64,000 nt of DNA from Sulfurimonas sp. (GTDB lineage: Bacteria; Campylobacterota; Campylobacteria; Campylobacterales; Sulfurimonadaceae): the NCBI GenBank assembly GCA_030949825.1, contig JAUZSC010000008.1, positions 1 to 64,000 of the forward strand. Direction: 5' to 3'. Shown here one piece after another: positions 55,606 to 64,000 of the stretch. The translations under genes were made by a program, and so were the position numbers. The notes beneath the pieces are model-generated. The model saw nothing but the letters and a program-made list of their open reading frames with translations, ran no database searches and was not told the DNA's origin. Position 1 is the stretch's first letter. Each line of letters starts with the position of its first letter.

Positions 55606-57336
55606 ATGATTAATATTGAAAAAATGATTAGATCTAAATATCCAAAATTAAAAAATAATAAAATAATTAAAGCAGCCATACATAAGTTTTCTGATTCTAT
55701 TATTCACCAAGATGAAATAAATAGTTTTGTCAAAAAAAACTCTAACCTTGGTAGTTTTGAATTTATTGATGAAGTACTTGATTATTTTGACTTCAACTAT
55801 ACTACTAGAGATAAAGATATAGAAAATATTCCATCTTCTGGACGAGTCGTTATTATTGCGAACCATCCTCTTGGTGCACTTGATTCTTTTGCCCTTTTAA
55901 AGCTCATCAGTAAAGTAAGAAAAGATATAAAGATTGTAGCAAATGACTTTCTTGGTGAATTCTCCGCGCTTGATTCTCTTCTCATTACTATAGATAACTC
56001 CAAAGCAAGACAAAAAAAAGAAGCAATCCAAAAAATTCACGCTACTTTAGATGAAGATATGGCACTTATAATCTTTCCTTCTGGTGAAGTAAGTCGAGTC
56101 AGTTCGACAGGCATTAAAGATAAAAAATGGTACAAAGGTTTTCTAAAGTTTGCATACAGAACTAACTCACCAATTTTGCCAGTATTTATTAGTGGAAAGA
56201 ATTCAAAAACATTTTATTCAATCTCAGCAATTAATAAAAAACTATCTACTATGCTGCTTTCAAATGAAATGTTTAAGCAAAAAAACAAAACTATCGATAT
56301 AACAGTTGGTGAAATAATTCCATATGAAAACATTCGTCCAAAAGGTTTAATACAATCCAAAATAATAGAACTTTATAAAAAGCATGTCTATAATCTAAAA
56401 CAAAAGAAAAGTTTTTTTTTAACACAAAAAGCAATAGCACATCCTGAAGACCCAAGAGATATAAAAAAAGAACTTAAAAAATCACAACTTCTTGGCTCAA
56501 CAAAAGACAATAAAAAAATATATCTTTATAGTTCTTCTGATAAGAATTCTCCTTTACTCAATGAAATAGGTCGTCTGCGTGAATACTCATTTAGAAAAGT
56601 TGGTGAAGGTGTTAATAAAAAAAGAGATCTTGATAAATACGACAGGTACTACAAACATATAGTTTTATGGGATGAAGAAAACTTAGAAGTTGTTGGCGCT
56701 TATAGAATTGCAGAGTGTAAAAATATAATCCATGAATTAGGAAAAGATGCACTTTATATAACGACACTTTTCAAACTCAATGATACTTTTGATACCTACC
56801 TAGATAACGCGATTGAACTTGGTAGAAGTTTTGTACAACCTAAGTACTGGGGAAGTCGGGCTTTGGATAATTTATGGCAAGGTATAGGTGCATATATCCG
56901 TAAAAATCCAGATATTAGGTACCTCTATGGAGCATTATCCTTAAGTGATAGCTACTCAAAAATTGCAAAAGACACCCTGCTTTATTTTTTCGATAAAAAC
57001 TTTAAAGATAAGAAAAATCTTGTGCAGGCAAAAATTCCATACAACTTTCTTAATGATAAAGGCTTAATTCAAAGGCTAAAACATGAATTTAACTTGACTA
57101 CATATAAGGAGAACTTTAAGAGCTTAAAACAGTCGCTTCACATGATGGATGCAAGTGTTCCAACGCTTTATAAACAATACAGTGATTTATCCGATGATTC
57201 TGGTGTAAAATTTTGTGCCTATACCATTGACCCTGATTTTTCAAACTGTGTAGATAGTTTTATACTTATAGACATAAAAAAAATAAAACCCAGCCATAAA
57301 AAAAGATATTTTCAAGAGGTAGACGATGAAAAGTAG
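55606..57336 (+). CDS. olsF: Bifunctional ornithine-lipid synthase-like acyltransferase
   Basis: 576 residues in two parts. Residues about 60-260 are a PlsC/LPLAT-type acyltransferase with ANHPLGALD (85-93) and FPSGEVSR (about 157-164). Residues about 300-520 resemble OlsB-type N-acyltransferases (EIGRLREYSFRKVGEG, ELGRSFVQPKYWG). This order matches OlsF, where the C-terminal domain forms lyso-ornithine lipid and the N-terminal domain adds the second acyl chain. Ornithine lipids replace phospholipids under phosphate limitation, in line with the Pho-box-like promoter and position after the phosphate regulators. GGGAG precedes the ATG. Confidence 0.8.
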   Translation: MINIEKMIRSKYPKLKNNKIIKAAIHKFSDSIIHQDEINSFVKKNSNLGSFEFIDEVLDYFDFNYTTRDKDIENIPSSGRVVIIANHPLGALDSFALLKLISKVRKDIKIVANDFLGEFSALDSLLITIDNSKARQKKEAIQKIHATLDEDMALIIFPSGEVSRVSSTGIKDKKWYKGFLKFAYRTNSPILPVFISGKNSKTFYSISAINKKLSTMLLSNEMFKQKNKTIDITVGEIIPYENIRPKGLIQSKIIELYKKHVYNLKQKKSFFLTQKAIAHPEDPRDIKKELKKSQLLGSTKDNKKIYLYSSSDKNSPLLNEIGRLREYSFRKVGEGVNKKRDLDKYDRYYKHIVLWDEENLEVVGAYRIAECKNIIHELGKDALYITTLFKLNDTFDTYLDNAIELGRSFVQPKYWGSRALDNLWQGIGAYIRKNPDIRYLYGALSLSDSYSKIAKDTLLYFFDKNFKDKKNLVQAKIPYNFLNDKGLIQRLKHEFNLTTYKENFKSLKQSLHMMDASVPTLYKQYSDLSDDSGVKFCAYTIDPDFSNCVDSFILIDIKKIKPSHKKRYFQEVDDEK

Positions 57337-57550
57337 AGAATTTAAACTCAAAACAGATAGTTTTGATATTAATTATGAGTCAGAAATAACGATAGATTTA
57401 GTTGAAGAGTATTTAGAAGATGATTTAGAAATTCCAGCAAAATTTATTGAATCACTTGGAATTTCAGATACATATGTCAACATTAAATTATCCCGTTCAA
57501 GAGAATATTTTAATGATGACTGGTATGTAAATTTACAAAGAGTCTCTTAG
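57326..57550 (+). CDS. Small acidic hypothetical protein
   Basis: A 74-residue soluble acidic protein whose start ATG lies in the last codons of olsF (11-bp overlap), so it is probably translationally coupled. No signal peptide or known domain is recognised. Composition (ITIDLVEEYLEDDLEIP) suggests a small folded domain. Its role could relate to lipid synthesis, but nothing in the sequence shows this. Confidence 0.55.
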   Translation: MKSREFKLKTDSFDINYESEITIDLVEEYLEDDLEIPAKFIESLGISDTYVNIKLSRSREYFNDDWYVNLQRVS

Positions 57551-57551
57551 A

Positions 57552-57755
57552 CTATTTTTTTGCTGCTTTTGTTACTTTTCCAGCAACTTTTTTTACTGCT
57601 TTTTTAGCAGTTGGTTTTGCTTTAGTAGCTACTTTAACAATTTTCTTTGTTAGTTTTTTTGCAACTTTTTTCGCGATAACTTTTTTAGCTACTGCTTTTT
57701 TAACTGCTTTTTTCGCAACTGATTTAACAACTTTTTTCTTTAATACTTTTGCCAT
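57552..57755 (-). CDS. Lysine/alanine-rich histone H1-like protein
   Basis: 67 residues, of which about 28 are lysine and 16 alanine, built from AKK/VKK/TKK units like eukaryotic H1 tails and bacterial Hc1/AlgP-type proteins. AAGGAG lies 7 bp before the ATG, so it is clearly expressed. It likely binds DNA, RNA or polyphosphate non-specifically. Convergent with the small gene upstream, 1 bp apart. Long repetitive A/T runs make its exact length sensitive to sequence errors. Confidence 0.75.
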   Translation of the reverse strand: MAKVLKKKVVKSVAKKAVKKAVAKKVIAKKVAKKLTKKIVKVATKAKPTAKKAVKKVAGKVTKAAKK

Positions 57756-57865
57756 TGGTGGCTCCTTAAATTATATTCATTAGTACTAACTACTTACAAT
57801 TAGTAATAAATTATAGGTATTATATAGATTTTATGAATGAATGTCAATAAAATATAGAAATATGC

Positions 57866-57871
57866 TATAAT
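57866..57871 (+). promoter_or_regulatory. -10 box of the small HTH-like gene
   Basis: TATAAT in TGCTATAATTTTG, 33 bp before ATG 57904. Confidence 0.45.
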
Positions 57872-57903
57872 TTTGTTATATAAAAATATATATAAGGGCT
57901 TCC

Positions 57904-58164
57904 ATGACATTCATAGATTTTAAAAAACTACTCTTAGATGCGGAGATAAGCCTTCCTAAGTTTAGTAAGCTTATTAAAGTAAGTGAAAAAAACATACAAG
58001 GCTATAAAAAAAAAGGTGCGGTACCAAATACAATAGCAACCATTGCCACATGTTTTAGTGTGATGCATAAAAACTCCATTGATTATCGAACAATTATTAA
58101 TACTCTTGAACTCGAAGCAAAAACAAAAAAAGGTGCAGGCTTCGCAAAAAAAGATGTAACCTAG
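57904..58164 (+). CDS. Small helix-turn-helix-like protein
   Basis: 86 residues. The segment LPKFSKLIKVSEKNIQGYKKKGAVPNTIATIA has the shape of an XRE-type helix-turn-helix, with a basic C-terminal tail (AKTKKGAGFAKKDVT). AAGGG lies 6 bp before ATG. The stop codon overlaps the Pho-box-like repeat of the next gene. It may be a transcription regulator; no DNA target can be named. Confidence 0.6.
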   Translation: MTFIDFKKLLLDAEISLPKFSKLIKVSEKNIQGYKKKGAVPNTIATIATCFSVMHKNSIDYRTIINTLELEAKTKKGAGFAKKDVT

Positions 58165-58187
58165 TTGTAACTCATTTAGTGTAGTAT
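58154..58187 (+). promoter_or_regulatory. Pho-box-like operator and -10 before the EAL-GGDEF gene
   Basis: ATGTAACCTAG (58154-58164) and TTGTAACTCAT (58165-58175), spacer TTAGTG, -10 TAGTAT (58182-58187). The first repeat overlaps the stop codon of the preceding gene. The -10 is only 5 bp before the start codon of the next gene, so a transcript from it would be leaderless. Confidence 0.45.
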
Positions 58188-58192
58188 TAGCT

Positions 58193-59955
58193 ATGAAAAC
58201 TAAATTACCCAAAGTATGGTTAGAAGCTTTAGAGATTTTAGATATTGCTTTTCAACCGATACTCAACATACATACTGGAAAAATATTCGCAGTTGAATCC
58301 TTACTCAGAAATTTCCAAGAAGCTGGATTCAAATCTATTTTTAGCGTCTTTGATCAAGCATTTGAAGACAGAGTATTATATGACTTTGACATCGCTCTTC
58401 GTGAAAAAACTTTTAAAAAATATAAAACGATTCAAGATTTTGAAAATATAAAACTTTTTTACAACCTCGACAATAGACTCTTTGAATGTCCCCACTCTTC
58501 TAATTCAAACACAGAAAAACTACTGAAATCCTTAGAAATAAAAAAAGATAACATTTTTTTTGAAATATCTGAGAGACATGAACTTTCTAGCACCATAAGT
58601 ATGAACAGAGTACTTCAACATTATAAAAATGAAAACTACTCAATCGTTATCGATGACTTTGGAGTTGGATTTTCTGGTTATAAACTCCTTTATGACACCA
58701 CTCCTGATATACTTAAAATTGACAGATTCTTTCTTCAAGATATAGAAAAAAACATAAAGAAAAAACTCATGGTTAGAAATATTACGCATCTAGCCATCCA
58801 ATTGGGTATAAAAGTAGTCGCTGAAGGTGTCCAAACAAAAGCAGAACTCCTTACATGTAAAGATATTGGGTGCCACTTAGTTCAAGGCTATTTAGTGCAA
58901 AGACCAACACGCACTACAAGTGAAATCCTTAAAGAGTACACGGATATAAAGACTACGGTTGAGTCCAATAAAAGAGAAAATGGGAGTAGCACAAAAATAG
59001 CAATCCACCTCGATAAGACAATTGCACTTGATATAAATACAAAAATGAGTTCTGTCATAAAAAACTTTAAAGATAATCCTAACATCTCCATAATACCTAT
59101 TGTAAATACATATAATGAACCTATGGGAATACTCCATGAAGATCAAATAAAAGAATTTCTCTATTCACCCTTTGGCATCTCACTTTTGTTAAATGATGAA
59201 TCAGGTAAATCAAAATTAAAAAACTCCATTCAACGCTGTGGAACGACAGATATTAACAGTAGTATTAGCACTATCATAGAACTTTTTTCCAATAACCCAG
59301 AATCTTTGGGCATTATCATCACAAATAACTCGAAGTATTATGGATTTTTATCTGCCCGTGCGATTATTAATTTAATGAACGAAGAGAACCTTATCCTTGC
59401 CCGTGATCAAAATCCACTTACAAGACTTCCTGGAAATACAATGATAGAAAAATATATTTCTAAATCTACACAAAATAACAAAAAATATATTTTATCTTAT
59501 TTCGATTTAGATAATTTCAAAGCTTTTAATGATGTATATGGTTTTAGGAATGGAGACAGAGTCATCCAATTGTTTGCAGACATGATGAGAAAAGAATTAT
59601 CACAGAACTTCTTTATTGCTCATATTGGAGGAGATGATTTTTTTCTGTGCGCAAGAGTATAATGAAAGTGCTCAAGAAAATAATTTAAAAGACATACACT
59701 ACATCGTAAATAAATTTGCAGATAATGCTAAAGAATTTTATAATAAAGAAGATAAAGAAAATGGCTATATTATCTCAAAAGACAGAGAAGGCAATATAAA
59801 AAGGTTTCCTTTATTAACTGTAAGCGCATCTGTTTTAATACTTGAGCATGAAACAAAAGAAAGATCTTCTGAAAATATAAATAAAGTACTCTCCTCTCAA
59901 AAAAAAAGTTGCTAAACATGAAGCTTCTCATATGGCTTTAAGTAGCTTGTTGTAA
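58193..59955 (+). CDS. EAL-CBS-GGDEF cyclic-di-GMP protein (two frameshifts in this sequence)
   Basis: EAL domain at about 15-245 with AFQPILNIHTGKIFAVESLLR (ESL instead of EAL), FEISERHE, VIDDFGVGFSG, LKIDRFFLQDI and VVAEGVQTKAEL; a CBS-like pair at about 265-400; a GGDEF domain with SYFDLDNFKAFND and GGDDF. The frame breaks at T7 59638-59644 (six restores GGDDFFCAQEYNESAQENN) and at A9 59899-59907 (eight restores SSQKKVAKHEASHMALSSLL), ending at 59955 with 586 residues. Same plan as E. coli-type CBS-linked regulators. No RBS is visible before the ATG. Confidence 0.85.
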
Positions 59956-60018
59956 AGTAACATTAATAATTGCCTACTATTTAATCATCATAATTAGCCC
60001 AATTAATTTAAAATTCGA

Positions 60019-60024
60019 TATACT
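60019..60024 (+). promoter_or_regulatory. Candidate -10 box of glnA
   Basis: TATACT in TTCGATATACTTATG, 29 bp before the glnA start. An AGGAGA RBS follows. Confidence 0.4.
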
Positions 60025-60052
60025 TATGCAAAATAAATTTCAGGAGAAATGA

Positions 60053-61483
60053 ATGGGTAAATTTGTTAATAACACGGAAGAGTTTCTTACATACTGTGAA
60101 GAAAATGATGTTCAATTTGTAGATTTTAGATTTACAGATATTAAAGGTGCATGGCACCATATTAGTTACAAGATGAGCGCTGTAAATGTTGCACAACTTG
60201 ACAATGGTCTTCCATTTGATGGTTCTTCTATCGAAGCATGGCAACCGATTAATGAATCAGATATGCTACTTAAAGTAGATATAGGTACAGCTTTTTTAGA
60301 TCCATTTACTGCTGATCCTACTATCATCGTGTTTTGTGATGTTTATGATATCTATAAAAATCAAGCATATGAAAGATGTCCTCGTTCTATCGCTAAAGCA
60401 GCTCTTAAACATGCTGAGTCTATTGGTATAGCAGATGCTGCATACTTTGGTCCTGAAAATGAATTTTTTATGTTTGATTCTGTAACTTTTGTTGATAATA
60501 TCAATGAATCTGGTTATAAAGTTGATACTGAAGAAGGTGAATGGAATTCAAACAATCCTTACCCAGAAATGTACAACACTGGACACCGTCCAGGCACAAA
60601 GGGTGGGTACTTCCCAGTTGCACCTACAGATTCAGCTGTAGATATTCGTGCTGAGATGATGCAAATTTTAGAGCAAGTTGGTCTTGAAGTTGTACTTGGT
60701 CATCATGAAGTTGCACAAGGTCAACATGAAATCGGTATTGTATATTCTGACATCATCGGTGCGGCTGATAATGTTCAAAAATATAAATATGTTATCAAAA
60801 TGATTGCACACCTTAATGGTAAAACTGCAACATTTATGCCTAAACCAATGTTTGGCGATAATGGTAATGGTATGCATGTTCATCAATCACTTTGGAAAAA
60901 TGGTAAAAATCTTTTCTATAACGAAGGTGCTTACGGTAACCTTTCACAAATGGCTCTTAACTATGCTGGTGGTATCTTTAAACACTCTGCTGCGGTTTCA
61001 GCGTTTACTAATCCTACAACAAACTCTTACAAGAGATTATTACCAGGTTTTGAAGCACCGAGTATCTTAACTTATTCGGCTAAAAATCGTTCTGCTGCTT
61101 GTCGTATTCCTTATGGAGCGGGCGAAGGTGCTACTCGCTTAGAAATGCGTTTCCCAGATTCTTCTTCTTGTCCTTACTTAGCATTTGCTGTAATGATGAT
61201 GGCTGGTCTTGATGGCATCAAAGAGGCAACTGTTCCTGTTGGTCCAATGGATGAAGATTTATATGAGCTTTCACTTGATGAAATTCGTGAAAAAAATATT
61301 CCTCAAATGCCTCATACACTTCGAGAAGCACTTGAAGGTCTTATTGGTGATAATGATTTTCTTAAACCAGTATTTACTGATGAGTTTATCAATGCTTACC
61401 AACATTACCGTTTTGAGCGTGATGTATGGCCAGATGAAGGTCGTCCAACTGCTTTTGAATTTAAAACTACCTACCAGTGCTAA
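60053..61483 (+). CDS. glnA: Type I glutamine synthetase
   Basis: 476 residues. Assimilates ammonium into glutamine. Signature regions: [52 protein letters not shown] and the ATP-site [12 protein letters not shown] tyrosine in the adenylylation-loop position ([10 protein letters not shown], about 401) suggests control by adenylylation, though no regulator gene is in the window. AGGAGA lies 5 bp before the ATG. Confidence 0.97.
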   Translation: MGKFVNNTEEFLTYCEENDVQFVDFRFTDIKGAWHHISYKMSAVNVAQLDNGLPFDGSSIEAWQPINESDMLLKVDIGTAFLDPFTADPTIIVFCDVYDIYKNQAYERCPRSIAKAALKHAESIGIADAAYFGPENEFFMFDSVTFVDNINESGYKVDTEEGEWNSNNPYPEMYNTGHRPGTKGGYFPVAPTDSAVDIRAEMMQILEQVGLEVVLGHHEVAQGQHEIGIVYSDIIGAADNVQKYKYVIKMIAHLNGKTATFMPKPMFGDNGNGMHVHQSLWKNGKNLFYNEGAYGNLSQMALNYAGGIFKHSAAVSAFTNPTTNSYKRLLPGFEAPSILTYSAKNRSAACRIPYGAGEGATRLEMRFPDSSSCPYLAFAVMMMAGLDGIKEATVPVGPMDEDLYELSLDEIREKNIPQMPHTLREALEGLIGDNDFLKPVFTDEFINAYQHYRFERDVWPDEGRPTAFEFKTTYQC

Positions 61484-61489
61484 TCAATT

Positions 61490-61511
61490 AAAATGAGCTT
61501 CAGCTCATTTT
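61490..61511 (+). terminator. Terminator hairpin after glnA
   Basis: AAAATGAG (61490-61497) and CTCATTTT (61504-61511) with a 6-nt loop, extendable by two more pairs inside the loop; it begins 7 bp after the glnA stop. The T4 inside the stem is the only U-run. Confidence 0.55.
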
Positions 61512-61548
61512 GATTCCCTCATATCTACTTTTTTCGATATAATGACTT

Positions 61549-62454
61549 ATGCAAAAAGACCTCAATCAAGAACTCATTAATGACATTGTTTCTAGTTCAA
61601 AAAAGAGCGATAAAATTCTTCATGGAAAAATCCAAGCATTGGTAGATCTTTATGAAGAGGAAAAAAAAAGAAACGATAAGTTAGAAAAAGAAAATAACTT
61701 TTTTATAAAAAAATGGGATAAAAGAAATATTTTAGAGCATGATAAAAAAGATAAAATAATCGAGCAACAATCTCGTCTTGCCGCGATGGGAGAAATGATA
61801 GATGCAGTCGCACACCAATGGAAACAGCCATTAAATGCAATTAGTATGATGATTGATATGCTCAAAGACAACTTCCGCTCAAATGATGTAAACAATGAAT
61901 ACATAGATGACTTAGATGAAACAATTCATCTACAAATTGACCATATGGTAAATACGCTTCATGAATTTAGAAGTTTTTTAAGACCCTCCACAAAAAATGA
62001 AAATTTTTATATCAATACTGTTATTCAAAATGTTCAAATTCTTATGAAAGATGAACTCATCACACAAAATCTTCATATAAACTACGATATAGATGAAAAT
62101 CTCCAAACCTTTGGTAATAAAAATGAATTAAAACATCTTTTTATCAACCTTATTAACAACTCTATCGATGCCTTTAATGAAAAACATATCAGCTTAAGAA
62201 GACTTTCTATAAAATCTTATAAAGAGCATGATAAAATTCACATAGAAGTTCAAGATAATGCAGGTGGTATTCCTAAAAATATCATCAAAAACATCTTTAA
62301 ACCAAATGTAACAACAAAAGCTGAGGGAAAAGGAACGGGAATAGGTCTTTATATGAGTGCTCAAATCGTTGCTAAAGGAAATGGAAGTATTGATGTTACT
62401 AACAAAAATGACGGTGCCTTATTTAGCATAACCTTACGAGAGTCAAGTATTTAG
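61549..62454 (+). CDS. Soluble sensor histidine kinase (HQWKQPL type)
   Basis: 301 residues without transmembrane helices. A charged coiled coil (about 20-75) precedes the HisKA-like motif GEMIDAVAHQWKQPLNAIS, with the phospho-accepting histidine near 87, then HATPase motifs NLINNSIDAF, DNAGGIP and GTGIGLYMS. This motif class is frequent in Campylobacterota. No response regulator is adjacent, so the partner is unknown. Confidence 0.85.
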   Translation: MQKDLNQELINDIVSSSKKSDKILHGKIQALVDLYEEEKKRNDKLEKENNFFIKKWDKRNILEHDKKDKIIEQQSRLAAMGEMIDAVAHQWKQPLNAISMMIDMLKDNFRSNDVNNEYIDDLDETIHLQIDHMVNTLHEFRSFLRPSTKNENFYINTVIQNVQILMKDELITQNLHINYDIDENLQTFGNKNELKHLFINLINNSIDAFNEKHISLRRLSIKSYKEHDKIHIEVQDNAGGIPKNIIKNIFKPNVTTKAEGKGTGIGLYMSAQIVAKGNGSIDVTNKNDGALFSITLRESSI

Positions 62455-62522
62455 GTTATAATTAGGAACTTAATAATAATCCTAAGAGTGTATTATTAAA
62501 GTTTAAAATTCAAGGTTTTGTT

Positions 62523-64000
62523 ATGAAACAAATACAAATAGGCAAATACAAGCCCTATCCTCAAATAGATTTACCAAATAGAGTTTGGCCAACAAAAACA
62601 ATAGACAGTGCTCCAGCATGGTGTAGTGTAGATTTACGCGATGGTAATCAAGCACTTATCAATCCAATGGACATGAACAAAAAACTTGAACTTTTTACAC
62701 TCTTACTTAAACTTGGTTTCAAAGAAATCGAAGTTGGTTTTCCATCTGCATCTGAGATAGAATTTAACTTTTTACGCCGCTTAGTTGAAGACAAACTTAT
62801 TCCTGCTGATGTGACAGTTCAGGTTCTAGTCCAAGCAAAAGAAAACTTAATCGCTAGAACTTTTGAGTCCTTAAAAGGTGTAAAAAAAGCTACTGTTCAT
62901 TTATATAATTCAACTTCAATAGCACAAAGAAAAATCGTTTTTGCTAAAAGCGAAAATGAGATTATTGGACTTGCTTTAGCTGGAGTTGAGCTTGTTAAAA
63001 AGTATGAAAAACAACACGATGGAGAGATATTTTTAGAGTATTCACCAGAGAGTTTTACAGGAACTGAGTTAGAATTCTCTGCTCGCATCTGTAATGCTGT
63101 TACAAATGCTTGGGGAATTGCCGACAATAGAAAAGTTATTATCAACTTACCTGCTACAGTAGAGATGTCTACTCCAAATATTTATGCAGACCAAATTGAG
63201 TGGATGAGTAGAAATTTAGATAATCGTAAGAATGTTTTAATATCTACGCATACCCATAATGATAGAGGAACTTCAATAGCAGCGACTGAATTAGCCTTAC
63301 TTGCAGGAGCCGATAGAGTTGAGGGAACACTCTTAAGCAATGGAGAGCGAACAGGAAATGTAGATATTATAACCCTTGCATTAAATATGACAACGCAAGG
63401 GCTAGACTCTAAACTTAACTTCACGGATGTAAATGAAGTTTTAGATGTAGTTGAGCGATGTACTGAGATGGGAACGCACGCCCGTCATCCTTATGTTGGA
63501 GAACTTGTTTATACTGCTTTTTCAGGCTCACATCAAGATGCAATCAACAAAGGTTTAGCGTATCAAAAAGCAAAAGAAGAAGCTTTTTGGGAAGTTCCTT
63601 ATTTGCCAATAGACCCTGAAGATGTTGGAAGAAGTTATGAAAGTATTATTCGGATTAACTCTCAATCTGGAAAAGGTGGAGTTGCCTATATACTTGATCG
63701 AAACTTTGGATACCAACTTCCAAAAGCTATGCATCCCGAGATTGGTAAAATAGTTCAAGAACTTAGTGATAAAAGAGCTGTCGAGCTAAGTTCAGATGAA
63801 ATACTTAGTGTATTTGAAGAGACCTATCTTAAACAAAAAGAGATTATCAGTCTTGTTGATTTCACCCATTCATCCAATGCTAAGAGTTCAACATGTACCT
63901 TAACATACACATATAATGGAGAGACTATCGTCGCTCAGGGTGAAGGAAATGGTCCCATAGATGCATGTAAAAAAGCTTTAATGAAAAACTGTAAAAATAA
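62523..64000 (+). CDS. leuA: 2-isopropylmalate synthase (3' end beyond the window)
   Basis: First enzyme of leucine synthesis: acetyl-CoA plus 2-oxoisovalerate. The visible 492 residues contain the catalytic barrel with WCSVDLRDGNQALINPM, EVGFPSASE, STHTHNDRGTSIAA, GTLLSNGERTGNVD and the C-terminal LeuA regulatory part (TYTYNGETIVAQGEGNGPIDA). The plan fits the longer alpha-IPMS2/LeuA2-type enzyme. AAGG lies about 9 bp before ATG. The frame runs off the window end and lacks its stop. Confidence 0.95.
   Translation, partial: MKQIQIGKYKPYPQIDLPNRVWPTKTIDSAPAWCSVDLRDGNQALINPMDMNKKLELFTLLLKLGFKEIEVGFPSASEIEFNFLRRLVEDKLIPADVTVQVLVQAKENLIARTFESLKGVKKATVHLYNSTSIAQRKIVFAKSENEIIGLALAGVELVKKYEKQHDGEIFLEYSPESFTGTELEFSARICNAVTNAWGIADNRKVIINLPATVEMSTPNIYADQIEWMSRNLDNRKNVLISTHTHNDRGTSIAATELALLAGADRVEGTLLSNGERTGNVDIITLALNMTTQGLDSKLNFTDVNEVLDVVERCTEMGTHARHPYVGELVYTAFSGSHQDAINKGLAYQKAKEEAFWEVPYLPIDPEDVGRSYESIIRINSQSGKGGVAYILDRNFGYQLPKAMHPEIGKIVQELSDKRAVELSSDEILSVFEETYLKQKEIISLVDFTHSSNAKSSTCTLTYTYNGETIVAQGEGNGPIDACKKALMKNCKN

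Noticed and set aside
60668..60886. Antisense ORF in glnA
   Set aside because: Shadow of the conserved glutamine synthetase frame; no independent support.

Overview
The window looks like a chromosomal segment of a Campylobacterota (epsilonproteobacterial) bacterium of the Sulfurimonas type. It is AT-rich. It carries a 14-gene complex I operon in which the usual NuoE/NuoF are replaced by a short NuoE-like protein and a NuoF/GltD-like fusion. It also has family-typical genes such as tandem DUF2393 proteins and soluble HQWKQPL-type histidine kinases. Most genes have a clear AAGGA-type ribosome binding site. I saw no tRNA, rRNA, CRISPR array, insertion sequence or prophage.

Layout. 1-4,056: a truncated fatty acid hydroxylase, dapB and a TPR protein. 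4,084-21,528: nuoA-N on the minus strand, with two tandem nuoG genes. 21,790-25,187: a small secreted repeat protein, an AAA+ ATPase, nfo and a lipoprotein. 25,200-28,818: an accessory island with three copies of a structured RNA/peptide module, small unknown genes and dinB. 28,848-36,930: a DUF234 protein, a J-domain protein, purF, a radical SAM protein, two DUF2393 proteins, hisIE, a prohibitin-like protein and ilvE. 37,049-42,064: two fatty acid desaturases, a hybrid kinase and an HD-GYP regulator. 42,260-46,052: a badly disrupted porin and an Mla-like lipid transport operon. 46,038-57,336: polyphosphate kinases, pstSCAB, phoU, a two-component system and an ornithine-lipid synthase. 57,326-64,000: small genes, an EAL-CBS-GGDEF protein, glnA, a histidine kinase and leuA (cut by the window end).

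The most interesting system is the threefold repeat at 25.2-27.5 kb. Each copy has a sense promoter, a 5'-terminal hairpin, a perfect AGGAGG, and a TTG-initiated 24-codon ORF for a cationic amphipathic peptide whose start codon lies in a hairpin loop. A convergent promoter sits just downstream and would make an antisense RNA over the ORF. Copy 2 has diverged with compensatory changes in the stems and conservative changes in the peptide. The architecture matches AapA/IsoA type I toxin-antitoxin systems of Helicobacter; it appears to be a divergent branch of that type.

The second system is a phosphate-starvation regulon. Five promoters (pstS, pstC, the porin, the ornithine-lipid synthase and the EAL gene) share two 11-bp direct repeats, consensus near ATGTAAYYAAN, placed exactly 6 bp before a TATAAT-like -10 box. 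This is the geometry of a Pho box, and a PhoB/PhoR-like pair is encoded beside the pst genes.

Caution: at least 13 single-base frame disruptions occur in otherwise normal genes, including nuoI, ilvE and pstS. Most sit in homopolymers and most are consistent with +1 insertions. They look like sequencing or consensus errors rather than gene decay. I give corrected gene spans and describe each disruption.
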